Positions 44,483-54,135 are shown, counted from the first letter of the stretch. The stretch: DNA of 55,231 nt from Syntrophaceae bacterium (GCA_003139775.1 PLGI01000039.1:245-55475), one strand, 5' to 3'. Translations and numbers: made by a program. The notes: a model not told the origin generated them from the sequence alone.

Positions 44483-44997
44483 TGTACCGGCCTCCCCAAC
44501 ACTTTCCGGGCAATCTCCAAAGATAATTCCTTGGAATGGCTATCCAAAATTAGCTTGGCCTTTTCAACTTCCTTATCCATTTTTTGCTGAAATTCCCGCG
44601 CAATGACAGGTATTTCATTGCGAACAACATCAATTATGTTTTTAGCCTGATTTACGCCTTCTTGAATTATTTCTTTTTTTAGTTCCGAGCCTTTAATTTT
44701 GGCTTGTTTTAATTTTTCCTCATATTCAGCAACTCTTTTTTCTACTGATTCATTAAAGAGCTTAATTTCGTTTTCCGACTCTTCAAGTTGTTTTTTGCGT
44801 CTTTCAATTATGGATAAAATTGGTTTGTAAAGCAGGATATTAAGTACAAACATTAAACTCAGGAATAAACCCATTTGGATCAGAAGGGTATAATCAGGAA
44901 TGACTGCAACCAGTGACTTTTGTTCAGCGCCAAAAGCAACACTAATTGAAATTAGAAAGAAACTGAAAAAGGTAAAGAAGGAAAGCAGTTTTTTCAT
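44479..44997 (-). CDS. atpF': ATP synthase F0 b' subunit
   Basis: 172 residues from ATG 44997 (CAGGAGAT ahead; the frame to 45042 is not used). Leader LLSFFTFFSFFLISISVAFG, then AEQKSLVAVIPDYTLLIQMGLF, a membrane span (LFLSLMFVLNILLYKPIL) and a stator helix starting IIERRKKQLEESE. Separate b and b' genes imply a heterodimeric stator. It is the first gene of this operon; a and c subunits (atpB, atpE) are not in the window and are presumably in another cluster, as in other deltaproteobacteria. Confidence 0.92.
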   Translation of the reverse strand: MKKLLSFFTFFSFFLISISVAFGAEQKSLVAVIPDYTLLIQMGLFLSLMFVLNILLYKPILSIIERRKKQLEESENEIKLFNESVEKRVAEYEEKLKQAKIKGSELKKEIIQEGVNQAKNIIDVVRNEIPVIAREFQQKMDKEVEKAKLILDSHSKELSLEIARKVLGRPVQ

Positions 44998-45328
44998 TTG
45001 TTTATCTCCTGCATGTTTTATAAAAACCAACGGGCAAAACATTTGTTTACTTGTCAGTTTTTATCAATATGCATAACTTCAAATGCATGAAGTTTTTCAT
45101 TCAATACTGTTTTGAATAATCTAATAACAGAAAGGATGGAAAACCTTACTCTTGATACTCAAAACCTCGGGTTACTAATCATAACATTATTTGCTTGTCA
45201 AGCATTTTCTGACCGTCAGTCTAAATTTTTTTAATTACTGTATTTTTTACAATAATAATATAATGTTAAAAGCAATTAGTGCGGCTGTATTTGAATGACT
45301 TCTCATAAGGTCTGTCTGCAGGTTTAGC
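44998..45328. other. Gap between bactofilin and the ATP synthase operon
   Basis: Should contain the promoter of the F1 operon, read on the minus strand. The only good -35 is TTGACA (45201-45196); a TATGATTAGTAA stretch follows but at a poor spacing. A GACTGACGGTCAG imperfect palindrome lies just above. No gene seen. Confidence 0.4.
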
Positions 45329-45712
45329 TCACGATAAATCTGCTTGATGAACGTCCTTTTTCTTCTCCACTTCCTCAGCCATATGAGCTCTACCATCAAA
45401 AAAAGCGCCTTCTTCCATGATAAACACCGGTGTGTGAACATCGCCCCAAAATTTGCCTGTGGGGTGTATATTAATTTTTTCTTTTACTTCAATGTTGCCT
45501 TGCACATCACCACTTATGTAAATACTTTTGACCTCAATGTCTGCCTTAACCAGCGCGCCTCCTCCAACGACTAATGATCCTTGTCCAAAAATTTCTCCTT
45601 GAAAATTGCCATCGATGCGAACAGATCCGTTAAAGATAAGTTTACCGATAAATTCTGCGCCCTGGCCTAAAAAAGCTTTAATTTCTTCGCTTTCTTTCTT
45701 TTTTTCCCACAC
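45329..45712 (-). CDS. Bactofilin
   Basis: 127 residues. The central part is the bactofilin beta-helix: FIGKLIFNGSVRIDGNFQGEI, GSLVVGGGALVKADIEVKSIYISGDVQGNIEVKEKINI with its repeating turn pattern. The N-terminal tail and the Glu/Lys tail are short. Bactofilins polymerise without nucleotide and place cell-wall enzymes. The start is GTG 45712. Following mrdA-rodA, it fits the rod-shape group; a family P repeat separates it from rodA. Confidence 0.92.
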   Translation of the reverse strand: MWEKKKESEEIKAFLGQGAEFIGKLIFNGSVRIDGNFQGEIFGQGSLVVGGGALVKADIEVKSIYISGDVQGNIEVKEKINIHPTGKFWGDVHTPVFIMEEGAFFDGRAHMAEEVEKKKDVHQADLS

Positions 45713-45807
45713 GGCATCCCCCTTATGGTTTTTTATATCAAATTATATTAATCAATTTGCCTCTTTCAACAACGCTTTCGATTACCTTATACTTATCGGA
45801 TATTAAT

Positions 45808-45917
45808 CCCGCGGCTTGGAATCCCCCGGCTTCAGCCGGGGGATTAATGCGGTGTAACCCGCGGGAGGTCTCATTATTGTAGGGAGCCTCCGGCTCCTGC
45901 CGGAGGTGGCTACACTT
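45808..45917. repeat. Palindromic repeat family P, copy 2 (uninterrupted)
   Basis: CCCGCGGCTTGGAAT, hairpin CCCCCGGCTTCAGCCGGGGG (45823-45842), ATTAATGCGGTGTAA, CCCGCGGGAGGT closing on the first CCGCGGG, CTCATTATTGTA, and hairpin GGGAGCCTCCGGCTCC...GGAGG. It gives the full, uninterrupted order of modules used to interpret the copy at 50.7 kb. It lies between rodA and bactofilin. Confidence 0.85.
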
Positions 45918-45918
45918 A

Positions 45919-47034
45919 CTAGCGCTGCAAAATAAATCTGCGCGCACTTACATTCATTAATATTCCTATCGCCGCCATTAAAGAAAGCATCGCAGACCCG
46001 CCGTAACTTAAAAAAGGGAGCGGAATGCCAACAACCGGCAATATTCCTAAAACCATTCCTATATTGATAAAAACTTCCCACGAAATAAGAGCAGTTATTC
46101 CGAATGCTATTATTGTGCCTAATAAATCTCTGGCTTGCAAGGCAATTTTTATTCCCCAAAAAATAATAGCCATAAACATGATGATCAAAATCAGGCCGCC
46201 AACAAAGCCCCACTCCTCAGCAAAAACAGAAAAGACAAAATCGGTTTGCTGCTCAGGTAAAAATTTTAACTGGGTTTGGGAACCACTTAAAAAGCCCTTG
46301 CCGAAAATTTCTCCAGAACCGACAGCAATCATTGACTGGATGATATGATAACCGGCACCTAAGGGATCGTTTTCGGGATTAAGAAATGTAATTAATCTGT
46401 CTTTTTGATAATCTTTTAAAAAATGCCAGCCAATGGGAATTAATATCAAAACACCGGCCAAAGCGATGATCAAAGATTTCCAATCAACTCCAATAAAAAA
46501 AACAATGGAAATGAAAATAATAATTAAGATTAGCGCTGTGCCTAAATCCGGCTGCTTTAAAATCATCAAAAAAGGAACGAAAACGATTAAAAAAGGAACG
46601 AAGAGCTCTTTTAATTTATAAGGTTCATTGGATTTGTGATCATCAAAATAACGCGCTAAAGTAATTATTATCACCAGTTTCATTAATTCCGAAGGCTGAA
46701 GGGCAAAGCCACCGCCACCAAGCCACCGCTGTGAGCCATGTGCTGCATAACCAAAAAGATACACAAACACTAAAAGCGCGATAGAAATACCGTAAATTAC
46801 ATAAGCGCCCTGAATAATTACACGGTAATCGATGAAAAAGATAATCATCATGAAAATTAATCCCAGTGCAATCCATTGAATTTGCTTTAGGTAAAGAGGG
46901 AATTGTCCTTCACTGGCACTAAAGCCCGTAGAATAGATATTTAAAATGCCGATCACACAAACGGAGAGCACGAGCGCTAGAAGCGTCCAGTCAAAATGCT
47001 GAAAAATGCGACGATCAAATTTTAAAAAAATCAT
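45919..47034 (-). CDS. rodA: RodA SEDS peptidoglycan polymerase
   Basis: 371 residues, about ten membrane helices. SEDS signatures: GYAAHGSQRWLGGGGFALQPSELMKL region, LKQPDLGTALILI, and the C-terminal GILPVVGIPLPFLSYGGSAML. It polymerises lipid II glycan strands in the elongation complex with PBP2. mrdA is upstream on the same strand but 424 bp away because of repeats. ATG 47034. Confidence 0.96.
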   Translation of the reverse strand: MIFLKFDRRIFQHFDWTLLALVLSVCVIGILNIYSTGFSASEGQFPLYLKQIQWIALGLIFMMIIFFIDYRVIIQGAYVIYGISIALLVFVYLFGYAAHGSQRWLGGGGFALQPSELMKLVIIITLARYFDDHKSNEPYKLKELFVPFLIVFVPFLMILKQPDLGTALILIIIFISIVFFIGVDWKSLIIALAGVLILIPIGWHFLKDYQKDRLITFLNPENDPLGAGYHIIQSMIAVGSGEIFGKGFLSGSQTQLKFLPEQQTDFVFSVFAEEWGFVGGLILIIMFMAIIFWGIKIALQARDLLGTIIAFGITALISWEVFINIGMVLGILPVVGIPLPFLSYGGSAMLSLMAAIGILMNVSARRFILQR

Positions 47035-47058
47035 GAGACTTCCTTCGCTTTAGTAACA

Positions 47059-47458
47059 ATCATTAAAACAATCACGGGTATTAAACCCTCAGCTTCGCGG
47101 AATAATTTCCAATAGCCTTTGGCTATTGGATAGCCCCGCGTCGCTTCGCTCCTGGGATCAATTCCATTTACGCTTCAAATTTCGTTTCACTCATTTTCAG
47201 CGTAGGTCATTGATTCGACCGCCAAACCTCAGTGCGCTTCGCTTCTGAAGTTTGGGACTCATTATGACTTTCTCTTCCTGCTAGTCAGCGAGTGTCAAAT
47301 CCCCCGCCGCTTTGCTTCGGGGATAATTCCACTTACGCTTCAAACTTCGCTACATTCGTTTTACCACGGCGCTACGCGCCTGGTATAGTTCGCCTTACGC
47401 TTCAAACTTCACATCGTTCGTTTTCAGCTTGGCTCACTGTCAGCGAGTGTCATTAAAG
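47059..47458. repeat. Large mosaic of hairpin repeats between mrdA and rodA
   Basis: At least four modular units end to end. Visible modules: ATCACGGGTATTAAACCC; CCAATAGCCTTTGGCTATTGG (also at 26.8 kb); CCGCGTCGCTTCGCTCCTGGGAT; CAAATTTCGTTTCACTCATTTTCAGC; CTTCTGAAGTTTGGGACTCATTA; TCAGCGAGTGTCA (twice); and ACGGCGCTACGCGCCTGGTAT. No coding capacity. It replaces the usual close coupling of the two genes. Confidence 0.85.
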
Positions 47459-49348
47459 TTAATGGTTTACTTTATTTACCGGCTGGCTTTGCGCCATAAC
47501 TTGCGGTTGTTTATTTTTTTTCTTTCCTTCAAAATACGCAGTTAATATCTTATGGGCGACTGGAGCGGCAACCGCACCGCCGCCGCCGGCATTCTCCAAA
47601 ATCACCGCGACAGCTATCTCCGGATTTTTGAGCGGAGCGTAACAAACAAACAAAGCGTGATCTTTGTAAAAAGCGCCTATTTTTTTCATGCGGCGCGCTT
47701 TTTCATTTTCGGGCAATCCAAGGACTTGTGAAGTGCCTGTTTTGCCGCAAACATCGATATTTAACATTCTGGCGGCGTGACCGGTGCCCCCGGGTTCATT
47801 AACTACTCCCCATAAAGCACTGTTTAAAATCTCAACAGTTTTGGGACTTAATTTTAATTCCCCCCTTTTTTCCGGCAGAAATTCTTTATATATTTTTCCG
47901 TCCGTTGACTCGATATATTTTACTAAACGCGGCCGCCATAAAGTACCGCCATTGGCGAAAGTACTGAAGGCGTTAGCTAATTGCAGAGGGGTTGTCAAAT
48001 TAAATCCCTGCCCAATCGATATGGATATAGTCTCCCCCATCTGCCAGGCACTTTTTCTCCTCTTTAATTTCCATTCTTTTGTTGGTATCAATCCGCTTTT
48101 TTCACCAGGTAAATCAATGCCGGAAGCCTCTCCCAGACCAAAACGTTTTGCATACTCAGCTATCTTGTCCACTCCCAACATTTTCCCCACTGTATAAAAA
48201 TAAACATCACATGACTCAACAATGGCTTGATGGAGATTAACCCAACCGTGACCATGTTTATTCCAACAACGATAAGTTCTGTTACCGAGGGTAAAGGACC
48301 CCTTGCAAAGTACTTTAGTATCGGGAGTAATGATGCCCTCTTCCAATGCCGCAGCGGCAACGATTAGCTTGTAAGTTGAACCGGGAGGATATTGCCCGGA
48401 AATTGCCTTGTTGGATAAAGGAGACAATGGATTATTTTGCAGCTTGTCCCATTGATCATAAGAAATTCCGCTGTTAAACAAGTTAGGATCAAAAGAAGGC
48501 GAACTGAACATGGCCAGCACCGAGCCATCGCGTGTATCCAAAACAACGGCCGCTCCGGCTCTGCCTTCAAAGGCCTCTCCCACGGCCTTTTGTAAGTCAG
48601 CGTCTATGGTCAAAACGAGATTGTAACCGGAAACAGGATCATTACGTCCTAAATTTTTAATTTCTTTTCCGTAAACATTTACTTCAACCAGTTCCGCTCC
48701 GCGACGGCCGCGAATGTAGGCGTCGAAAAACTTTTCCAAACCATGCTTCCCTAAAATATCACCGTAGGCATATTCGTCATTACTCTTTTCCATGTCCTCT
48801 TGACTGATTTCTCCCGTGTACCCGATAATTGGAGCCAGCATTTCTCCGTCCAGATACAAACGAACCGGTGAAACATCAATATATATGCCCGGCAAATTCA
48901 GCGCATTGGTTTCGACGAGAGCAACTTTTTCCATGCTCACATTTTTTTCTAATTTGATCGGTGAATATGGTTTCGCGGTTTTAGAAATAGACTGATCATA
49001 AGAAAACTCCAGAGATTTACTTTTATAGATGTCTTTAAGTTTCTCCACCGATAATTCGCTACCCTTAACTTTGCTGGGTATGTAAATCACATCAAATGAA
49101 GGCCTGTTATCCACCAGAACGATACCATTTCTGTCCATGATCAGGCCGCGCAAAGGCTTGATTCTCCGAAAACGGACAGAGTTATTTTCCGATTTTTGAC
49201 TAAATTCTGTTCCCTTGACGACTTGTAAATAACCCAATCTAACAATTAGAATAGAAATGGCGATCACTAATAAGGCGACGACGATTTTTATTTTCTGCCG
49301 AAATTCGACCGGTTCCTGTCCGCTTAGCAGGCTATACCGCTTTTCCAT
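47459..49348 (-). CDS. mrdA: Penicillin-binding protein 2 (elongation transpeptidase)
   Basis: 629 residues. Short cytoplasmic tail, one membrane anchor (about 21-42), a dimerisation/pedestal domain with RRIKPLRGLIMDRNG, and the transpeptidase domain: STYK (Ser324, Lys327), SCD (379-381) in place of the common SxN, and KTGT (536-539). It cross-links peptidoglycan during cell elongation in the periplasm and is the beta-lactam target of the rod complex. It overlaps the end of mreD by 17 bp. The repeat mosaic begins right at its stop. Confidence 0.96.
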   Translation of the reverse strand: MEKRYSLLSGQEPVEFRQKIKIVVALLVIAISILIVRLGYLQVVKGTEFSQKSENNSVRFRRIKPLRGLIMDRNGIVLVDNRPSFDVIYIPSKVKGSELSVEKLKDIYKSKSLEFSYDQSISKTAKPYSPIKLEKNVSMEKVALVETNALNLPGIYIDVSPVRLYLDGEMLAPIIGYTGEISQEDMEKSNDEYAYGDILGKHGLEKFFDAYIRGRRGAELVEVNVYGKEIKNLGRNDPVSGYNLVLTIDADLQKAVGEAFEGRAGAAVVLDTRDGSVLAMFSSPSFDPNLFNSGISYDQWDKLQNNPLSPLSNKAISGQYPPGSTYKLIVAAAALEEGIITPDTKVLCKGSFTLGNRTYRCWNKHGHGWVNLHQAIVESCDVYFYTVGKMLGVDKIAEYAKRFGLGEASGIDLPGEKSGLIPTKEWKLKRRKSAWQMGETISISIGQGFNLTTPLQLANAFSTFANGGTLWRPRLVKYIESTDGKIYKEFLPEKRGELKLSPKTVEILNSALWGVVNEPGGTGHAARMLNIDVCGKTGTSQVLGLPENEKARRMKKIGAFYKDHALFVCYAPLKNPEIAVAVILENAGGGGAVAAPVAHKILTAYFEGKKKNKQPQVMAQSQPVNKVNH

Positions 49349-49826
49349 AGAAAGATACCTCTACCCGACGCATCAGGTAAAAAAATACGGGAGCAAACAA
49401 GCTGACAATCAAAACCTGCGGCAAAAAAACAAAATACATATTTACTAATACGTCAAATTTAAAAGCTAAATAATAAAATAAAATCACCATAAGCTCTTTC
49501 AGAAAAGCGCAAAAGAAACTAAACAAGGCAATAATATATATTTTTTCGGTAGCCAGCCGGCCCGAAGCAAAAAATGAACATAAAAAAATGACAACATAAA
49601 TAAAAGTGAATAACCCAAGCACCGAACCCGAAACGCAATCAAATACAAATCCAAGAACAAATGCCAGTATTGATCCTCTAATTAAATCAAGACGAAATCC
49701 GGCATAAATAACAACAATTAACGATAGTTCGAACACCAACCGGCCGGAAAAAATTATATCGGTAATAGTTGATTGCAATATTACTAATAATATTGATAAA
49801 AATGGTAGTACTAAATAATAAAGCAT
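49332..49826 (-). CDS. mreD: Rod-shape protein MreD
   Basis: 164 residues with five hydrophobic segments and the usual pattern of MreD, including FVFDCVSGSVLGLFTF in the middle and a phenylalanine-rich second half. Integral inner-membrane part of the elongasome linking MreC with PBP2/RodA. It starts 2 bp after the mreC stop and overlaps mrdA. Confidence 0.9.
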   Translation of the reverse strand: MLYYLVLPFLSILLVILQSTITDIIFSGRLVFELSLIVVIYAGFRLDLIRGSILAFVLGFVFDCVSGSVLGLFTFIYVVIFLCSFFASGRLATEKIYIIALFSFFCAFLKELMVILFYYLAFKFDVLVNMYFVFLPQVLIVSLFAPVFFYLMRRVEVSFYGKAV

Positions 49827-49828
49827 TG

Positions 49829-50656
49829 TTATTTAATTTTATTTTCCTCGGAAACTAAAATTAATATTTCCTCCAATTTAGAAAAATCAACGAACGGAGC
49901 AACATTAATTTTCAAAAAAAGACCGTCATCCTGCCGGTCAACATGACTGACTTGACCAATCAGCAAACCCTTGGGAAATACACCGCCCATGCCGGAAGAA
50001 ACAATAACGTCTCCTTCTTTAACGTCCTGAGTTTTAGAAATATATTTCAATATAAGCCCGCGTGGACCTGCTCCACTGATAATGCCCTGTGTCCGTGTTC
50101 GCTGCACAATCGCGCCAACGTTACTGTTTTCATCAATAAACAATAATACTTTAGAAGCATGCCAGGAAACATCAATCAGGCGGCCGATTAATCCCGGGGG
50201 CGCAATGACCGGCATGCCGGTTTTCAGGCCATGAACCGCACCTTTATTGATCAATATCGTTTTAGAAAGCGCAGCCTGCTCTCTACCAATAACCCGCGCG
50301 GAAATAAAATGGTAATCATAATCATCTGTAAGAGATAGAAGCTTCCTCAGTCTTTGCGCTTCAAGATAACCCTCTTGATATAAAATTAGAGTCGATTTGA
50401 ATTCGTTAATTTTATTTTTTAAATTTTTATTTTCTTCTTTAATCCCGACCAGAAGAACATAGCGCAGCCAGGCATCCTTTATACCTGTGACGGAAGCGCT
50501 CAAAACTTTTTGCACAGGCGCAACCGCTTCTAATACAATTTTTTTGAAGAAACTTCCATCCGCCCCATACTTCAAATTATAGGAAAACATAATCAGGGCC
50601 ATGATAAGAAGAGTAACGATGAAGATAGCTGTCTTGTATTTCCTTAAAAAAAACAT
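49829..50656 (-). CDS. mreC: Rod-shape protein MreC
   Basis: 275 residues. One N-terminal membrane span (FIVTLLIMALIMFSYN), a periplasmic coiled coil (about 75-110, GIKEENKNLKNKINEFKS), then the double beta-barrel with ARVIGREQAALSKTILINKGA, GMPVIAPPGLIGRLIDVS, LLFIDENSNVGAIVQRTRTQG and DVIVSSGMGGVFPKGLLIGQV. MreC bridges MreB, MreD and PBP2. A family P repeat lies between it and mreB. Confidence 0.95.
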   Translation of the reverse strand: MFFLRKYKTAIFIVTLLIMALIMFSYNLKYGADGSFFKKIVLEAVAPVQKVLSASVTGIKDAWLRYVLLVGIKEENKNLKNKINEFKSTLILYQEGYLEAQRLRKLLSLTDDYDYHFISARVIGREQAALSKTILINKGAVHGLKTGMPVIAPPGLIGRLIDVSWHASKVLLFIDENSNVGAIVQRTRTQGIISGAGPRGLILKYISKTQDVKEGDVIVSSGMGGVFPKGLLIGQVSHVDRQDDGLFLKINVAPFVDFSKLEEILILVSEENKIK

Positions 50657-50682
50657 TTTTTACCCAATAGGAAAATAATGCA

Positions 50683-50868
50683 TCCCGCGACTTGTAATCC
50701 CCCGGCTCCAGCCTGGGGAGGAATGCGCCGTAACTCGCGGGAGGTTGCTTTATCCTCTGCTTCGCGGGATAATTCAACTGCAAGCTTCAGTGCACTTTGT
50801 TTCTGAAGCTTGGGTTTCATTATTATTAGGGAGCCTCCGGCTCCCCTGCAGGAGGGGGCTCCACTAAC
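50683..50868. repeat. Palindromic repeat family P, copy 3, interrupted by another hairpin repeat
   Basis: The left half (to GCGGGAGGT, about 50745) and the right half (CATTATTATTAGGGAGCCTCC, from about 50818) match family P copy 2. Between them sits a modular hairpin unit: TATCCTCTGCTTCGCGGGATAATTC, then CAAGCTTCAG (50781-50790) and CTGAAGCTTG (50803-50812), a perfect 10-bp stem, and GGGTTT. One repeat family has inserted into another. Located between mreB and mreC. Confidence 0.8.
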
Positions 50869-50922
50869 GCTGCATCGAACGCTATCTGCTGGATATAGAT
50901 TGTATTATGCCCCGAATGTTTT

Positions 50923-51960
<1,038 letters not shown>

Positions 51961-52015
51961 TTATCCTCCCGTATTTTCACGAATTTAAGATAATGACTTT
52001 TCCACAGAGTTATTT

Positions 52016-52044
52016 TCTATACCGTATTTCATTATCCTAATCAA
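52016..52044 (-). promoter_or_regulatory. Sigma-70 promoter of mreB
   Basis: On the minus strand TTGATT (52044-52039), 17 bp, TATAGA (52021-52016), about 55 bp before the mreB ATG. The opposite side of this gap carries TATAATAATA (52081-52090), a possible -10 for the divergent ppiD-like gene, but without a clear -35. Confidence 0.6.
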
Positions 52045-52145
52045 CGCCTTTTTAAATTATGTTTGCATTTTGCAAATGACTATAATAATAAAGTAAAAGT
52101 TTTATTTGTTGTTGGACAAATTCATTATCCTTTCGAGGTGCTTTT

Positions 52146-53741
52146 ATGTTGAGATTTTTTCGTAAACACGCGCGTGGCTGGTTCATGATTGCAATTATAG
52201 GAATCATCATTATTGTCTTTGTTCTTTACTTCGGTTCCAACAGAGGCAATAACACCGCAAATGCAATTGCCACAATCGATAAAAAAATAATCAGCGATGC
52301 AGAATTTCGTAACGAATATGGAAAATTGTTGGATAGGGCCCAGCTTAGCTTGGGCGCGAAGCTTACTCCGGAAATACTCAAGAAGATGGATCTCAAACGA
52401 CAAGCGTATAATGATTTGCTGAATCGGCAGATTATAATTGCTAAGGCCGAGGATTTAAAGATTCAAGTTTCCGATGAGGAATTAAGAAATATGCTCATGT
52501 CGGTTCCGGCATTGCAAACAAACGGTGTATTTGATGAACGCAAATACCAGCAAGCACTTCGCTATATTAAACTTTCCGCCGAAGATTTCGAAGCTCTCCA
52601 AAAAGCCGATCTAATTACGAATAAAATTGAAACTATTGTACGTGAAGGCATTAAAATTTCTGATCAGGAAATTTACGACTTGTATGCTTTGCAGAACCAA
52701 AAAATTAACGTTAATTTTGTGCAAATTTCCGGTAAAGATATCAAAAAGAAAATTACTCCGACCCAAACCGAATTGGAAGACTATCTGAAGCGTAACAGTA
52801 ATTTATTTCGTATCGCCGAACAGATGAAATTTAAATATATATTTTTCGCGGGCGATTCTTTTTCGCCAGATATCAGTGATTCCGATGTTAGAAGCTATTA
52901 CGTGAGCTACAAAGATAAATATAAGACGAAAGACGGCAAACAATTACCGTTGGCCGATGTTAAGAGCACCATAGTTAAAGAATTAAAGAAAACAAGGGGA
53001 ATGCAAAGCGCTTACGTTGAGGCGAAAAAGGCTCATGATATTATTTATCAAGAAGATAAATTTGAGGATTATGGCAATAAAAATAATTTAGAAATTCATG
53101 ATGTGGAGTTTTTCCCGATTAATAAACCACCGCAGGAATTTACATCCATTAATAATTTTACCACTATAATTTTAGATTTGCAGAAAGACGAAATCAGTAA
53201 AGTCTTTGCCGCCGAAAATGGCTATTATCTTTTGAAAGTTATCGATAAAAAACCCGCTTACTTGCCGAAACTGAACACCATAGAAAATGAAGTCCAGAGC
53301 CGCTTTATAGAAAGCGAAATGCAAATTCTTGCCGAAAAAGAAGCTAAGTCAATTTTGGATAGTACAAAATCAGGAGAAACTCTCGATAAAATCGCCGCAA
53401 AATACGGTTTGAAAGTTAACGAAACAGGGTTCTTCCAGCCAGGGAATTCTATTCCCAAGTTGGGATCTAACCAGGATGTGGCTGAAGTTCTTTTTCAACT
53501 CTCGACCAATAAACCGTACGCGGTAAAGCCGCTTTTCATCAATAATACTTATGTAATATTAAAGCTCAAGGATGTGAGTAAACTGGATGGGAAAGACTTT
53601 GAAGCAAAAAAAGACCTATATAAAAAGACATTGATTTCCATCAAAAGAGAAGAAGCCATGAAGACATGGTTGGAGGGCAATAAAGCGGCCATGATTAAGG
53701 AAAAAAGAATTAAGATTAAAAAACAAGTAGAGGATCTATGA
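52146..53741 (+). CDS. PpiD/SurA-type membrane-anchored periplasmic chaperone
   Basis: 531 residues. A short cytoplasmic start (LRFFRKHARGWF), one membrane anchor (about 13-30, MIAIIGIIIIVFVLYFG), then a SurA_N-like helical domain (IDKKIISDAEFRNEYGKLL, LNRQIIIAKAEDLKIQVSDEELRNML, FDERKYQQALRYIKLSAEDFE). The C-terminal half contains a rotamase-like region ending KVFAAENGYYLLKVIDKKPAYLP, but the parvulin core looks degenerate. It probably helps outer-membrane or secreted proteins leave the translocon and fold. Closest known type is PpiD; peptidyl-prolyl isomerase activity is doubtful. CGAGGTG ahead of ATG 52146. Confidence 0.87.
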   Translation: MLRFFRKHARGWFMIAIIGIIIIVFVLYFGSNRGNNTANAIATIDKKIISDAEFRNEYGKLLDRAQLSLGAKLTPEILKKMDLKRQAYNDLLNRQIIIAKAEDLKIQVSDEELRNMLMSVPALQTNGVFDERKYQQALRYIKLSAEDFEALQKADLITNKIETIVREGIKISDQEIYDLYALQNQKINVNFVQISGKDIKKKITPTQTELEDYLKRNSNLFRIAEQMKFKYIFFAGDSFSPDISDSDVRSYYVSYKDKYKTKDGKQLPLADVKSTIVKELKKTRGMQSAYVEAKKAHDIIYQEDKFEDYGNKNNLEIHDVEFFPINKPPQEFTSINNFTTIILDLQKDEISKVFAAENGYYLLKVIDKKPAYLPKLNTIENEVQSRFIESEMQILAEKEAKSILDSTKSGETLDKIAAKYGLKVNETGFFQPGNSIPKLGSNQDVAEVLFQLSTNKPYAVKPLFINNTYVILKLKDVSKLDGKDFEAKKDLYKKTLISIKREEAMKTWLEGNKAAMIKEKRIKIKKQVEDL

Positions 53742-53744
53742 TTC

Positions 53745-53828
53745 GACTTACCAATTTCAACGTGTGACCTCGCGTGACCTTCAGGTTATTAGGTTATACG
53801 CTACGCTTTTGAAATTGGAATCTCATTA
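53745..53828. repeat. Hairpin repeat with self-nested TAACCT-AGGTCA unit
   Basis: Outer arms CCAATTTCAA (53751-53760) and TTGAAATTGG. In the loop, CGTGTGACCT (53761-53770) and AGGTTATACG (53791-53800) are the two halves of one unit, split by a complete 20-bp copy, CGCGTGACCTTCAGGTTATT (53771-53790). The uninterrupted form of the outer unit is CGTGTGACCTTTAGGTTATGCG at 31696-31717. Confidence 0.85.
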
Positions 53829-53858
53829 AAAAGGGAAGAGTTGGCAAAAACTCTTCCC
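53828..53858 (-). terminator. Intrinsic terminator of tRNA-Ala
   Basis: On the minus strand GGGAAGAG and CTCTTCCC (53858-53851, 53840-53833) form an 8-bp stem with a 10-base loop, followed by TTTTT (53832-53828). Ten bases beyond the tRNA's CCA end. Confidence 0.85.
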
Positions 53859-53867
53859 TCTAATCAT

Positions 53868-53943
53868 TGGTGGAGATGAGCGGGATCGAACCGCTGGCCT
53901 CTTGAATGCCATTCAAGCGCTCTCCCAGCTGAGCTACACCCCC
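53868..53943 (-). tRNA. tRNA-Ala (anticodon GGC)
   Basis: 76 bases with encoded CCA. Acceptor GGGGGTG/CATCTCC (two G-U pairs), D-arm GCTCAGCTGGGAGAGC, anticodon stem-loop CTTGAATGGCATTCAAG giving GGC, T-arm GCGGTTCGATCCCGC. Divergent from tRNA-Leu. A TTGACA box on the minus strand (53999-53994) with TTAAGG 17 bp on is a possible promoter. Confidence 0.97.
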
Positions 53944-54010
53944 AATAAGACTTCTTGAATTGAGCAGCCCCCTTAACATGTACATTTATGGCTTGTCAAC
54001 AGTTTTTAGC

Positions 54011-54038
54011 TTGACTTTTTGCACCCCGTCTATATAAT
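54011..54038 (+). promoter_or_regulatory. Sigma-70 promoter of tRNA-Leu
   Basis: TTGACT (54011-54016), 16 bp, TATAAT (54033-54038), 11 bp before the first tRNA base. Confidence 0.8.
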
Positions 54039-54048
54039 CGCTGACCGT

Positions 54049-54135
54049 GCCGGAGTGGTGAAACTGGTAGACGCAGGGGACTCAAAATCCCCCGTTCGCA
54101 AGGACATCTCGGTTCGATTCCGAGCTCCGGCACCA
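54049..54135 (+). tRNA. tRNA-Leu (anticodon CAA)
   Basis: 87 bases with encoded CCA, class II with a long variable arm (CGTTCGCAAGGACATC region). Acceptor GCCGGAG/CTCCGGC, D-arm with GTGGTGAAACTGGTAGAC, anticodon loop CTCAAAA giving CAA, T-arm TCGGTTCGATTCCGA. Reads UUG codons. Confidence 0.96.
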
